DNA of 64,000 nt from Sediminibacterium roseum (GTDB taxonomy: Bacteria; Bacteroidota; Bacteroidia; Chitinophagales; Chitinophagaceae). Shown here piece after piece: positions 53,877 to 62,763 of the stretch (position 1 is its first letter; each line of letters begins with the position of its first letter). A program made the translations under genes and the position numbers. The notes under the pieces are model-generated. The model searched no databases. It was not told the DNA's origin and saw nothing but the letters and a program-made list of their open reading frames with translations. Where the stretch lies: positions 124,001-188,000 of the forward strand of contig NZ_JAACJS010000012.1 in NCBI RefSeq assembly GCF_009939005.1, in the 5' to 3' direction.

Positions 53877-55118
53877 TCAATGTTTTACCGCCATCGCTTC
53901 TTCGGGGTTGTGTTTGTACCTGAAAAACAGCGGGAACAAAATGCCCAGTATCAATGCGTAGCCTGCAAAAGCGATCCAGATGCTTTGCCAGTTTTTGATG
54001 CCGTCTACCGTATAATGATCGATCACCATCCCGCTGATGTAATTGCCGAGGAAGGCGCCGATGCCATTGGTCATTAACATGAACAAGCCCTGCGCACTGG
54101 CCCTGATCTTGATATCGGCCTCTTTTTCCACGAACAACGACCCGGAGATATTAAAGAAATCGAATGCCATTCCATAAATGATCATCGAGAGGATCAGCAT
54201 CCACAAACCCGGCCCGGGATCGCCGAAGGCAAACAACCCGAAGCGGAACACCCATGCGAAAATGCTCATGATCATCACCTGTTTGATGCCGAATTTTCTA
54301 AGGAAAAACGGAATGGTGAGGATGAACAGGGTTTCCGAGATCTGCGAAATAGAGATCAGTACATTGGAATGTTTTACACCAAATGCATCGGGGAATGTTT
54401 TACCGAAATCATCAAGGAAGGTAGAACCGTAGGTATTGGTGATCTGCAAAGCTGCGCCGAGCAATAAGGCAAACAAAAAGAAAATGATCATTTTTTTCCT
54501 GCGGAACAACACAAACGCATCAAGTCCCAGCGAAGACGCAAAACTCCTTTTCTCCTTTGTTGGAACGGGCGAACAGGCGGGCATGGTAAAAGAATAAATA
54601 CCCAGTATTATTCCCGCCGTGGCGCTGACATACAGTTGAAAAGGGCTTTTGTTCCAGCCTAGGAGGTCTACCATCCACATGGCACAGATAAAGCCGATGG
54701 TTCCCCAGACACGGATGGGCGGGAAGTCCTTTACGATGTTGAACCCTTTTTTCTCGAGCACGATATATGACACCGTATTGTTCAACCCGATGGTTGGCAT
54801 AAAGAAAAAAGAGTTGAAGAGCATGATCAGGTAGAGCCCCTGGTAATCGGTGATCCTGGACGCGACCAGCAACAGCACTGCACCTACGATGTGGCAGATG
54901 CCCAATACGCGTTCTGCGTTGATCCACCTGTCTGCAACAATGCCGAACAATGCCGGCGTAACGATCGCGGCGATACCCATCGTGCCATAAATACTGCCCA
55001 CCTGCGCGCCATCAAAACCCAGTACATTGAACATATAGGCGCCCATGGAAATGAGCCAGGCACCCCATACAAAAAACTCCAGAAAATTCATCACGATAAG
55101 GCGCGACTTGATATTCAT
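53877..55118 (-). CDS. MFS nucleoside:H+ symporter-like permease
   Basis: 413 residues from the ATG at 55118 (MNIKSRLIVMNFLEFFVWG), with the frame open to 55226. Twelve membrane helices, with family motifs GAYMFNVLGFDGAQVGSIYGTMGIAAI, LFGIVADRW and ISISQISETLFILTIPF. It resembles NupG/XapB nucleoside permeases. The substrate is inferred from the family only. Single gene. Confidence 0.9.
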   Translation of the reverse strand: MNIKSRLIVMNFLEFFVWGAWLISMGAYMFNVLGFDGAQVGSIYGTMGIAAIVTPALFGIVADRWINAERVLGICHIVGAVLLLVASRITDYQGLYLIMLFNSFFFMPTIGLNNTVSYIVLEKKGFNIVKDFPPIRVWGTIGFICAMWMVDLLGWNKSPFQLYVSATAGIILGIYSFTMPACSPVPTKEKRSFASSLGLDAFVLFRRKKMIIFFLFALLLGAALQITNTYGSTFLDDFGKTFPDAFGVKHSNVLISISQISETLFILTIPFFLRKFGIKQVMIMSIFAWVFRFGLFAFGDPGPGLWMLILSMIIYGMAFDFFNISGSLFVEKEADIKIRASAQGLFMLMTNGIGAFLGNYISGMVIDHYTVDGIKNWQSIWIAFAGYALILGILFPLFFRYKHNPEEAMAVKH

Positions 55119-55224
55119 ATGCAGAACGTTTAGCTTAACAATGATTCGACCTTGGAAGATAATGAGAAGCGTTGAGCTACGCGCTATAGTGGGTTGGTTT
55201 TTTTTGCGCCCGGCAGGTTGGGCC

Positions 55225-55262
55225 AAATAAAACGGCCATTCCAGGGAATGGCCGTTTTATTT
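55225..55262. terminator. Long symmetric terminator downstream of trxA
   Basis: AAATAAAACGGCCATTC, a 4-nt loop (CAGG), GAATGGCCGTTTTATTT: a 17-bp perfect stem with A and T tracts at both ends, so it works on either strand. Here it ends the trxA transcript. Confidence 0.93.
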
Positions 55263-55277
55263 AAACAAGGTGTAAAA

Positions 55278-55595
55278 TCAGATATGAGACTGGATCTTTT
55301 TATCCAGAACAGACTTAGGCACGGCGCCGATCTGTTTGTCTACGATCTGCCCGCCTTTGATGAACAGGATCGCAGGAATGGAAGTGATGCCGTAGTTCAC
55401 ACTCAGGTTCGGGTTGTGGTCAACGTTTACTTTGCCCACGTTCACTTTGCCATCGTATTCTTTTGCAAGTTCTTCGATAACCGGCCCGATCGCGCGGCAA
55501 GGTCCGCACCATTCTGCCCAGAAATCAACTAATGTTAATTTATCGCTGTCCAGTACGGTAGCCTGGAAGTTTGCGTCTGTAAGTTCTAAAGCCAT
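55278..55595 (-). CDS. trxA: Thioredoxin
   Basis: 105 residues, standard length. The redox pair is C30/C33 in FWAEWCGPCRAI, with the cis-Pro in ITSIPAILFIKGG. It reduces disulfides in the cytoplasm. Single gene with a long, possibly structured upstream region (55638-55731). Confidence 0.98.
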   Translation of the reverse strand: MALELTDANFQATVLDSDKLTLVDFWAEWCGPCRAIGPVIEELAKEYDGKVNVGKVNVDHNPNLSVNYGITSIPAILFIKGGQIVDKQIGAVPKSVLDKKIQSHI

Positions 55596-55637
55596 TTTTT
55601 TAGTATTTAATTGTTAAGTTTTAATCGTTACTAAGGA

Positions 55638-55731
55638 AGGATGTCAAATATAAACCCAAACCCATATTCCTGCTCTTTTGACTTTTCCACCGATGTGATT
55701 AATGACGGTGGGGCAGCAAGCCTGACATCCT
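55638..55731. repeat. Nested inverted repeats upstream of trxA
   Basis: Outer arms AGGATGTCA (55638-55646) and TGACATCCT (55723-55731), 9 bp perfect. Inside is CTGCTC/GGGCAG (55670-55675 with 55711-55716) and innermost CCACCG/CGGTGG (55687-55692 with 55706-55711; one base shared between the two). The right-most outer arm on the minus strand overlaps a TATATTTG box (55652-55645). The remaining sequence of the 307-bp gap to 55902 shows no gene. Confidence 0.45.
55645..55652 (-). promoter_or_regulatory. -7 box for trxA within the inverted repeat
   Basis: TATATTTG (minus strand) matches TAnnTTTG exactly, about 50 bp before the ATG. No -33 element is clear. Confidence 0.4.
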
Positions 55732-55902
55732 AGCATAACGCCTGCGTTTAAAAATTGTTCGGCTGGCCTGGCTGTGTGCGGCAGGTTATTCTGGACGTCG
55801 ATGGGCTTAAGCAAAGGCCCTGGTCCGGGCCAGTACTGAAAAACCGAGGCGAAACGCTGGCACGCTTATTTAATTTTTCACCCTGAAGCAAAGCACCTGA
55901 CG

Positions 55903-56439
55903 ATGAAAACGATTCTACTTTTCAGCCTGTTATCGATAGCAGCCATTTCCTGCACCAAGAGCGTACAATTGAGAGAAAATGTTACCGGAGATATGGCCAT
56001 ATCGCCTGGTAAGGAAACCACAACACGATGGGCGTCGCTGCCGGAACTATCGGCCTTTTTTAGCCCGGCCAATGTACAGGTAACTGTGAAACCGGAGCCG
56101 TATGTGATCTGCGAAAGCTACCAGGACGGAGCGTCAGCTAAACCTTGTAATATATTCATCAACTTCAACCTGGTTCTGTCACAACCGGTAAATGATTATT
56201 TACGGGTGGAAATAGAACGGAGCAATGTTGTAACAGCAGACAAACCCGATCCTGCTGAAGGCGACACCTCAGTGGTAAATCCGCCGGTGGCGTACCCGGG
56301 GGCAAAGATCTGGATCGTGGTTCCTCCTAATAAAACCACTTTAACGTTCAGGACTGCTTTGTCAAACCAAAGCAATACCAGCATCAGGGAAAATGAATTC
56401 AGGATCGCCCGGGTTGGGTTTTATACACCGGTGAACTGA
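55903..56439 (+). CDS. Small lipoprotein, function unknown
   Basis: 178 residues. KTILLFSLLSIAAISCTK is a lipoprotein signal. The mature part is predicted to be beta-rich, with FINFNLVLSQPVNDYLRVEIE and KTTLTFRTALSNQSNTSIREN; it resembles an Ig-like or cadherin-like surface domain, but no family is assigned. It is convergent with dnaE. Confidence 0.65.
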   Translation: MKTILLFSLLSIAAISCTKSVQLRENVTGDMAISPGKETTTRWASLPELSAFFSPANVQVTVKPEPYVICESYQDGASAKPCNIFINFNLVLSQPVNDYLRVEIERSNVVTADKPDPAEGDTSVVNPPVAYPGAKIWIVVPPNKTTLTFRTALSNQSNTSIRENEFRIARVGFYTPVN

Positions 56440-56447
56440 TCATCCTG

Positions 56448-59400
56448 CTATTCCCTGTAGCCCACCTGCACTTCCACATCCGGGTTGTTCATTAGAAAAT
56501 CCGCCATTTCTTCGTTCATCTGGAACCCTTTTTCGAAAGAGTAGAGACTCACTTTCAGGTTGTCTTTCGGCTCGTAAATGTTGAACCTGATGGACGATTT
56601 GCCCGGGAAGCTGCGTACATTTTTGTCTACAAAATTGACGAAGTCCGGCGTTACCGATGCCGGGTGCAAATTGATCTCGATGCTTCTCGTGAGGTTCTGT
56701 TTTACCGTTTCCAGCAGCGATATGGTGTTGATCTTGAAGTCGTATTCGTTGGGCCTGTTGTAACGGGGCCGGAAAAAACCGTTGAGCAACACATTCTGCC
56801 CTTTTTCGAGGTAGTTCTGGAACTTGATGTAGTCTTCGCTCCACAAGAGGAATTCCGTTTTTCCCGTAAAATCCTCGATCACAAAAGATCCGAAGTTCTT
56901 CCCGGTTTTTGTTACGCGGTGCTGCACATCAATGATCAAACCCGCCACACGCAGGCTCTTACCCGGGTTTGCAACCAGGTGCAACGATTCTTTGATCTCG
57001 TTGAAATCATTGATCTTGGTGATGCCATAATACTTCAATTCGAACTTAAAGTGATCCAGCGGGTGGCCGCTCATGAACATGCCCGTAACATCTTTTTCAT
57101 GATCGAGCAGTTCGGTCAGTGTCCATGGCTCACAGTTTGGAATTTTCGGGATCTGCACCTGCATGGCATCGGAGAGGTCGCCAAACAATGTATTCGTGTT
57201 CCCGGTTGCCGTTTGGTTTGCCTGCCCGTAACCGATGATTTTCTCGAGCCCCGTTGTCCTGTCGCCATCCGCAATGTGAAAGTATTGTGCACGGTGGTAG
57301 GTGGTAAAACAATCGAATGCGCCGGAATAGGCAAGGCTCTCCAGCGATTTTTTATTTACGTTTTTCTGCAGCACGCGTTTGATAAAATCGAACATGTCTG
57401 CATACGGCCCGTTCTTTTCCCTTTCAGCAATGATGTTGTCTACGGCCGCGTCGCCCACACCCTTCAACCCGCCCAGCCCAAAACGGATCTCGCCTTTCTG
57501 GTTCACCGCAAATCCTTTCAACGATTCATTGATGTCTGGCCCGAGTACCTTGATGCCCATCCGTTTGCATTCTTCCATAAAGAAGGTGATCTTTTCTATG
57601 GCTCCGGCGTGGTTGAGTACGGCCGACATATATTCTCCCGGGTAATGCGCCTTGAGGTAGGCCGTTTGGTAGGCCACAAATGCATAACAGGTAGAGTGTG
57701 ATTTGTTGAACGCATATTGTGCGAAGGCCTCCCAGTCTGTCCAGATCTTTTCGAGTGTTTCTTTCGCATGCCCTTTGGCCATTGCGCCGTCGATGAACTG
57801 CGATTTCATTTTATCCAGAACGGCTTTCTGTTTCTTACCCATCGCCTTGCGCAACACATCCGCATCTCCCTTGGAGAAACCGCCGATGCTCTGGCTCAGC
57901 AACATCACCTGTTCCTGGTAAACGGTAATGCCGTAAGTGTCTTCGAGATATTCTTTCATATCATCGAGATCGTAAGTGATCGGCTCACGCCCATGCTTAC
58001 GGTCGATGAATTTAGGGATGTAGGCAATCGGGCCCGGGCGGTACAGGGCGTTCATGGCAATGAGGTCGTCAAACTTGTCGGGCTTCAGTTCACGCAGGTA
58101 TTTCTGCATGCCCACGCTCTCGAACTGGAACGTTGCGTTTGTTTCTCCTTTCTGGTACAACTGGAACGTGAGCTCATCGTCGAGCGGAATATTGTCGAGG
58201 TCGATCGTTACATTGTGGTTTTGTTTGATCAGCATCAACGCCGTTTTCAGGATGGAAAGGGTTTTCAATCCCAGGAAGTCCATCTTGATAACGCCCGCAT
58301 CCTCGATCACACTTCCTTCGATCTGCGTAACCCAGAGATCCGAGTCTTTTGCTGTGGCAACCGGCAGCAGCTCTGTAAGATCGCGCGGCGCGATGATGAT
58401 GCCCGCGGCGTGGATGCCGGTATTGCGCACCGATCCCTCCAGTCTTTCCGCTTCTTTCAATACCTGCGCGCGGATGTCGTTGCCGTTGTAGATCTCGCGG
58501 ATCTTTTTTACGTTCTCGATGTCGTCCTGCTGGTAAGCTTCTTTCTCTTCGAGCGATTTCTCGCCGTCTTTGGCGGTAAGCGGTGCATGCAGCACACGGC
58601 GCAGTTCGGTACCCGGTTTATCCGGTACCAGCTTCGCCAGCATGTTGCTTTCGGCCAGCGGCAGATCCAGCACGCGCGCCACATCTTTGATGCTCATCTT
58701 AGCGGCCATCGTGCCGTATGTGATGATCTGCGCCACCTGCGCCTTGCCGTATTTATCAACCACGTAATCGATCACGCGCTGTCTTCCCTCATCATCAAAA
58801 TCCGTATCGATATCGGGCATGCTCTTACGGTCCGGGTTGAGAAAACGCTCGAACAGCAAATTGTATTTGATCGGGTCTATGTTGGTGATGCCGATGCAAT
58901 ATGCCACCACGCTTCCCGCCGCTGAACCACGGCCCGGCCCTACGAATACGCCCATGTCGCGGCCGGCCTTGATGAAATCACTAACGATCAGGAAGTAGCC
59001 TGCAAAACCCATCGTTCGGATGGTGAACAGCTCAAAGTCGATGCGCTCCTGTGTTTCAGGTGTAATATCAACATACCGTTCCTTCGCACCCAGGTAGGTT
59101 ATGTGTTTCAGGTATTCCCACTGGTTCAGGTTAGCGTCGTTGTGCACCTGGAACTCTTTCGCGATGGGGAAGGCGGGGAGGAGAATGTCTTTTTTAAGGT
59201 TGAGGATCTCTATCTTGTCAACCACCGCCTGCGTATTGTCCAGCGATTCAGGGATATCGCTGAACAGCCTGGCCATCTCGTCTTTTGTTTTGAAATAGAA
59301 CTGGTCGTTCGGAAATTTGAACCGCCTGTTCTTGATCTGCGTATCATCGTTCACAAAATCATCGAAGCCCGGCGTACTTTGCTTTTCGCCCGTGTTGATG

Positions 59401-60116
59401 CAAAGGAGGATGTCGTGTGCATTGGAATCTTCCTGGTCTACGTAATGGCTGTCGTTCGTAGCGATCACCGGCACATTGTATTTCTTCGAAAACTTCAGCA
59501 ATGCCTGGTTGATGATTTCCTGTTCCTTTATGTTGTGCCGCTGTATCTCGATGTAATAATCCTCTCCAAAAAGATCCAGCCACCATTTGAATTCTGCCTC
59601 GGCCTTTTCTTCTCCATCGTGTAATATGGTTTGCGGAACATAAGCGCCGATGCAGCAGGTTGTGGCGATGAGCCCCTCATGGTATTTTTCGATCAGTTCT
59701 TTGTCGATGCGCGGGTATTTGCTATACATACCCTCGATAAAGCCCAGCGAGGTCAGTTTAACAAGGTTCTGGTAACCCGTTGCGTTTTTGGCAAGCAGTA
59801 CCTGGTGGTAGCGTTCGTCTTTCGCTTCCTTGGTAAAGGATTTCAGGTGCCTGTCTTTCACCACGTAGAATTCGCAGCCCACAATGGGCTTTACCACCGG
59901 TTCCAGGATGTCTTTTCCTTTCTCGTCTTTGCCTACCACCTTGGTATTCTTCCATGCCTGGCTCACAAAATTGAAGGCCCCGAACATGTTTCCGTGGTCG
60001 GTGATGGCAAGCGCGGGCATGCCGTCTTTCGCCGCTTTCTTGTACAGGCTGTCGATCGGCGCGGCGCCGTCGAGCAGGGAATACTGGGTATGAACGTGTA
60101 GATGAGAAAATTGCAT
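56448..60116 (-). CDS. dnaE: DNA polymerase III alpha subunit
   Basis: 1222 residues from the ATG at 60116, which gives the family start QFSHLHVHTQYSLLDGAAPI; the frame is open to 60335. An N-terminal PHP domain (HLHVHTQYS, ITDHGNMFGA) covers about residues 1-280. The catalytic aspartates are in PDIDTDFDDEG (~residue 435), and an HhH segment (GLGGLKGVGDAAVDNII) lies near residue 890 and an OB fold near 1050-1110. It is the replicative polymerase. The PHP metal residues look intact. Confidence 0.98.
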   Translation of the reverse strand: MQFSHLHVHTQYSLLDGAAPIDSLYKKAAKDGMPALAITDHGNMFGAFNFVSQAWKNTKVVGKDEKGKDILEPVVKPIVGCEFYVVKDRHLKSFTKEAKDERYHQVLLAKNATGYQNLVKLTSLGFIEGMYSKYPRIDKELIEKYHEGLIATTCCIGAYVPQTILHDGEEKAEAEFKWWLDLFGEDYYIEIQRHNIKEQEIINQALLKFSKKYNVPVIATNDSHYVDQEDSNAHDILLCINTGEKQSTPGFDDFVNDDTQIKNRRFKFPNDQFYFKTKDEMARLFSDIPESLDNTQAVVDKIEILNLKKDILLPAFPIAKEFQVHNDANLNQWEYLKHITYLGAKERYVDITPETQERIDFELFTIRTMGFAGYFLIVSDFIKAGRDMGVFVGPGRGSAAGSVVAYCIGITNIDPIKYNLLFERFLNPDRKSMPDIDTDFDDEGRQRVIDYVVDKYGKAQVAQIITYGTMAAKMSIKDVARVLDLPLAESNMLAKLVPDKPGTELRRVLHAPLTAKDGEKSLEEKEAYQQDDIENVKKIREIYNGNDIRAQVLKEAERLEGSVRNTGIHAAGIIIAPRDLTELLPVATAKDSDLWVTQIEGSVIEDAGVIKMDFLGLKTLSILKTALMLIKQNHNVTIDLDNIPLDDELTFQLYQKGETNATFQFESVGMQKYLRELKPDKFDDLIAMNALYRPGPIAYIPKFIDRKHGREPITYDLDDMKEYLEDTYGITVYQEQVMLLSQSIGGFSKGDADVLRKAMGKKQKAVLDKMKSQFIDGAMAKGHAKETLEKIWTDWEAFAQYAFNKSHSTCYAFVAYQTAYLKAHYPGEYMSAVLNHAGAIEKITFFMEECKRMGIKVLGPDINESLKGFAVNQKGEIRFGLGGLKGVGDAAVDNIIAEREKNGPYADMFDFIKRVLQKNVNKKSLESLAYSGAFDCFTTYHRAQYFHIADGDRTTGLEKIIGYGQANQTATGNTNTLFGDLSDAMQVQIPKIPNCEPWTLTELLDHEKDVTGMFMSGHPLDHFKFELKYYGITKINDFNEIKESLHLVANPGKSLRVAGLIIDVQHRVTKTGKNFGSFVIEDFTGKTEFLLWSEDYIKFQNYLEKGQNVLLNGFFRPRYNRPNEYDFKINTISLLETVKQNLTRSIEINLHPASVTPDFVNFVDKNVRSFPGKSSIRFNIYEPKDNLKVSLYSFEKGFQMNEEMADFLMNNPDVEVQVGYRE

Positions 60117-60376
60117 GATACTATTGGATATTAAGGTTTGGCGCAAGGCGGTTGGGTCAATCCCATACGACTTAACAAACCACCTGCAAATATCGTTTAA
60201 TGCGCCATTCTTTTCCTTGGGCAATTTTCCACATCCCGGTTGGCACGATCCGAAATGCGGAAGGCGGGTGCAGTTCCGCCTCATGGTTATCCACATTTTG
60301 GATTTTAACATTCCCGATCTGTAAAAGTTATTCAACCTGCTTCGGTATATTATTACAGGAACTTATCTTGCGAAAG

Positions 60377-61126
60377 ATGAAACTTCAGAACCTGGCCATA
60401 GCGATCTGTGCAGTTTGGGTATTTTCCAGCTGTAGTTCACTCCGTAATATTTCATCGAAAGACAATTCCGGCACCACGGCCGCGAAAAAACCGAAGCCTG
60501 CGGTAAAACGCGAGTTTTTGAACGGGATAGAGGTAACACCCGGCGGTGTAACGGCCGCCACGAAATACGTGACGCCGGTTAAGAAAAACGATGTCGGTTC
60601 CAAAAGATCCGCCGCGGAAAAGACCGATCCGGCCGCGCTGGCAACGATCGGGCTGGGATTGGGTATCGAGAACGCCAATATGCTCCAGATCAAATACGCG
60701 ATCGCAACAGATGCTTCGGTAGAAAAAATGACGAACATCCCGTTGTTACAAACCATCGATAAATGGTGGGGCACCAAATATTGCATGGGCGGGGCAACGG
60801 GCGACTGTATCGACTGTTCCGCATTTACCCAGGTGGTGTTGCGGGATGTGTACCAGCTTTCGCTGCCGAGAACCTCCCAGGAACAATATGCGGTTGCAGA
60901 AAAAGTGGAGCTCGAAGACCTCCGCGAGGGTGATCTTGTTTTTTTCAATACTTCGGGAAGGGATATTTCGCATGTGGGCATTTATTTACTGAACAATAAG
61001 TTCGTGCATGCGGCCACAAGCGGCGGGGTAATGATCAGCGACCTGAATGAGAAATACTGGCAACCCAAATTCAGGGGTGCGGGAAGGGTAAGAAGAGAGG
61101 ATGAAGTGAAAGGTGGCGTTAAATAG
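60377..61126 (+). CDS. NlpC/P60 (C40) peptidase lipoprotein
   Basis: 249 residues from the ATG at 60377; the frame is open from 60200. Lipobox VFSSC at residue 19. A low-complexity linker (~25-95) precedes the peptidase domain with catalytic Cys147 (DCIDCSAFTQVV), His199 (DISHVGIYL) and His211 (FVHAATSGG). It cleaves peptidoglycan stem peptides. It differs from the other copy at 12112 by this linker. Single gene. Confidence 0.9.
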   Translation: MKLQNLAIAICAVWVFSSCSSLRNISSKDNSGTTAAKKPKPAVKREFLNGIEVTPGGVTAATKYVTPVKKNDVGSKRSAAEKTDPAALATIGLGLGIENANMLQIKYAIATDASVEKMTNIPLLQTIDKWWGTKYCMGGATGDCIDCSAFTQVVLRDVYQLSLPRTSQEQYAVAEKVELEDLREGDLVFFNTSGRDISHVGIYLLNNKFVHAATSGGVMISDLNEKYWQPKFRGAGRVRREDEVKGGVK

Positions 61127-61189
61127 TGCCCCACCCATGAAGCACAAAAACGCTTAAGTTTTCTTTTATACACGCATAGTTACCTCTAA

Positions 61190-62725
61190 TTATATTTTTT
61201 TCTTACGCAGCTGACTGATCCTTCCCATCAAAACCCCATACAACTGTGCCGCATCGGGTGTTAATTTGAAATAGAAAATGCCGGCGATCATCAAAGAAGA
61301 AAAACCGATGCTCCTGACCAGGATCCCAAAGAACCCGGGTACATCTCTCAATAAAAAATAACAAACGCAATACGCCGCCCCTGCAAACAGCAACGAATAC
61401 AAGGTTTTCATGGAGAACGGCTGCATATTGAATTTCCTGCGCAAAAACTCGCAGCGTACGATGTTGTAAACGGTGTATGCGCAGAGTTCTGCCAGCGCTG
61501 AACCGGTAATGCCGTATTTTTTGATCAGGAAATAAGTGAGCGGCAAACGGAACGCAAGCAATACCACGCCACTGTACAACTCGAAGCGCCAGAAATTGGA
61601 TGTGTTGATGATCATCTGGTTCAATCCCGTGCCAGCATCGATGATGCGGACAAGCCCCAGGATCAACACTACGTTCAGTCCCGAAGCAAATACCTCCTGT
61701 GTTTTAAACACTTTCATAGCGGGAACCAGGTTCAGCCACAGGTTGCCGAAGATGATCAGCGCCATCAGCAAAAGATTGATACACGAACGCGAGTAAATCC
61801 GTTCTATTTCCTTGTAGTTTTTGTCTTTCCACGCGCGCGACAACACACCCGCCGAAACAGACTGGATGCTTCTTTGCGGTACCTGTAAAAGATTGGCAGC
61901 ATATTGTGCAAAAGAGAATACGCCGGCCATCGCCAGACCTTTTACGCTTGCAATGATCAGGGTATCGATTGATGCGGCAACGGATGCGATCACGTTCACT
62001 CCAAAGATGAGCATTTGCATCGTAACCATTTTCTTCCAGAACTTACGGGTAACGCGGCTGATCTTTAACGTGAGGTGAAGGTGCCCCTCGCGTTTGAGGT
62101 AAAAAAGCAGGATGCCGAATACAGCGAGGTACTGCATGGCAAACAACTGAACAAATACATGAAAGGAGATCAGTTTGAAGATGTACAGCAAGATCAACAC
62201 GGTTGTGATGATGCGGAGCCCGGTCTCTTTCCAGAAATTGGAATGCACCGATTTGTGCAGCGCCCAGCAAAACCCTTCTATCACCGAGAAAAAAAGCATT
62301 CCCATGGTAAAAGGGAAAAGCCAGAAATAGTAGTGGGTGATGAGTTTTGAATTCTGTGAAAATTTGCGGATGAACACCGGTTCAAAATACCATCCGCAAA
62401 CACACAACAGCAAAAAACCTGCGAAGGAGATCACAAGCGCCCAGGAAACAAGGTCGATCCTGTTTTCGGGCAGGTTATCCTTATAATAGGGATAAAATTT
62501 ATAGATCACCGGTATCACACCAATAGACGCAAAAGTGAACATGATCGCGCCGGAATCAAAAAAAACACGCGTCAGCGCAAACTGCTCCGGTGTAAAAATA
62601 TTGCCGGCCTTGTAAAAAAAGAACGGCGTGGATGTTGAATAAAAATAAACATTCAACGCCCCCACGAGAAACCCGATGTAGACCAGTAAACTTGAAATGA
62701 TGGTTTGTTTGCGGAGGCTACCCAT
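61190..62725 (-). CDS. Wzx-type polysaccharide flippase (MOP superfamily)
   Basis: 511 residues with about 12-14 membrane helices, the pattern of the MOP/Wzx family. The N-terminus GSLRKQTIISSLLVYIGFLVGALNVYFY and the middle segment FSFAQYAANLLQVPQRSIQSVSAGVLS are typical. It flips lipid-linked saccharides across the inner membrane, but the substrate is unknown. No glycan-synthesis genes are adjacent. Confidence 0.88.
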   Translation of the reverse strand: MGSLRKQTIISSLLVYIGFLVGALNVYFYSTSTPFFFYKAGNIFTPEQFALTRVFFDSGAIMFTFASIGVIPVIYKFYPYYKDNLPENRIDLVSWALVISFAGFLLLCVCGWYFEPVFIRKFSQNSKLITHYYFWLFPFTMGMLFFSVIEGFCWALHKSVHSNFWKETGLRIITTVLILLYIFKLISFHVFVQLFAMQYLAVFGILLFYLKREGHLHLTLKISRVTRKFWKKMVTMQMLIFGVNVIASVAASIDTLIIASVKGLAMAGVFSFAQYAANLLQVPQRSIQSVSAGVLSRAWKDKNYKEIERIYSRSCINLLLMALIIFGNLWLNLVPAMKVFKTQEVFASGLNVVLILGLVRIIDAGTGLNQMIINTSNFWRFELYSGVVLLAFRLPLTYFLIKKYGITGSALAELCAYTVYNIVRCEFLRRKFNMQPFSMKTLYSLLFAGAAYCVCYFLLRDVPGFFGILVRSIGFSSLMIAGIFYFKLTPDAAQLYGVLMGRISQLRKKKI

Positions 62726-62728
62726 ATT

Positions 62729-62763
62729 ATAATTAGCAATTAGAAATTAGTTATTAGTAATTG
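62729..62763 (-). repeat. AATTAGK heptamer array at the 3' end of the M1 gene
   Basis: AATTAGC, AATTAGA, AATTAGT, TATTAGT, AATT units (plus strand reading). It runs into the last codons of the aminopeptidase, encoding its final Thr-Asn-Asn and stop, and lies right before the flippase start. Confidence 0.8.

Noticed and set aside
60240-60258. TTGGCACG resembling a sigma-54 -24 element upstream of the second NlpC/P60 gene
   Set aside because: No TTGC-type -12 element follows at the right spacing.
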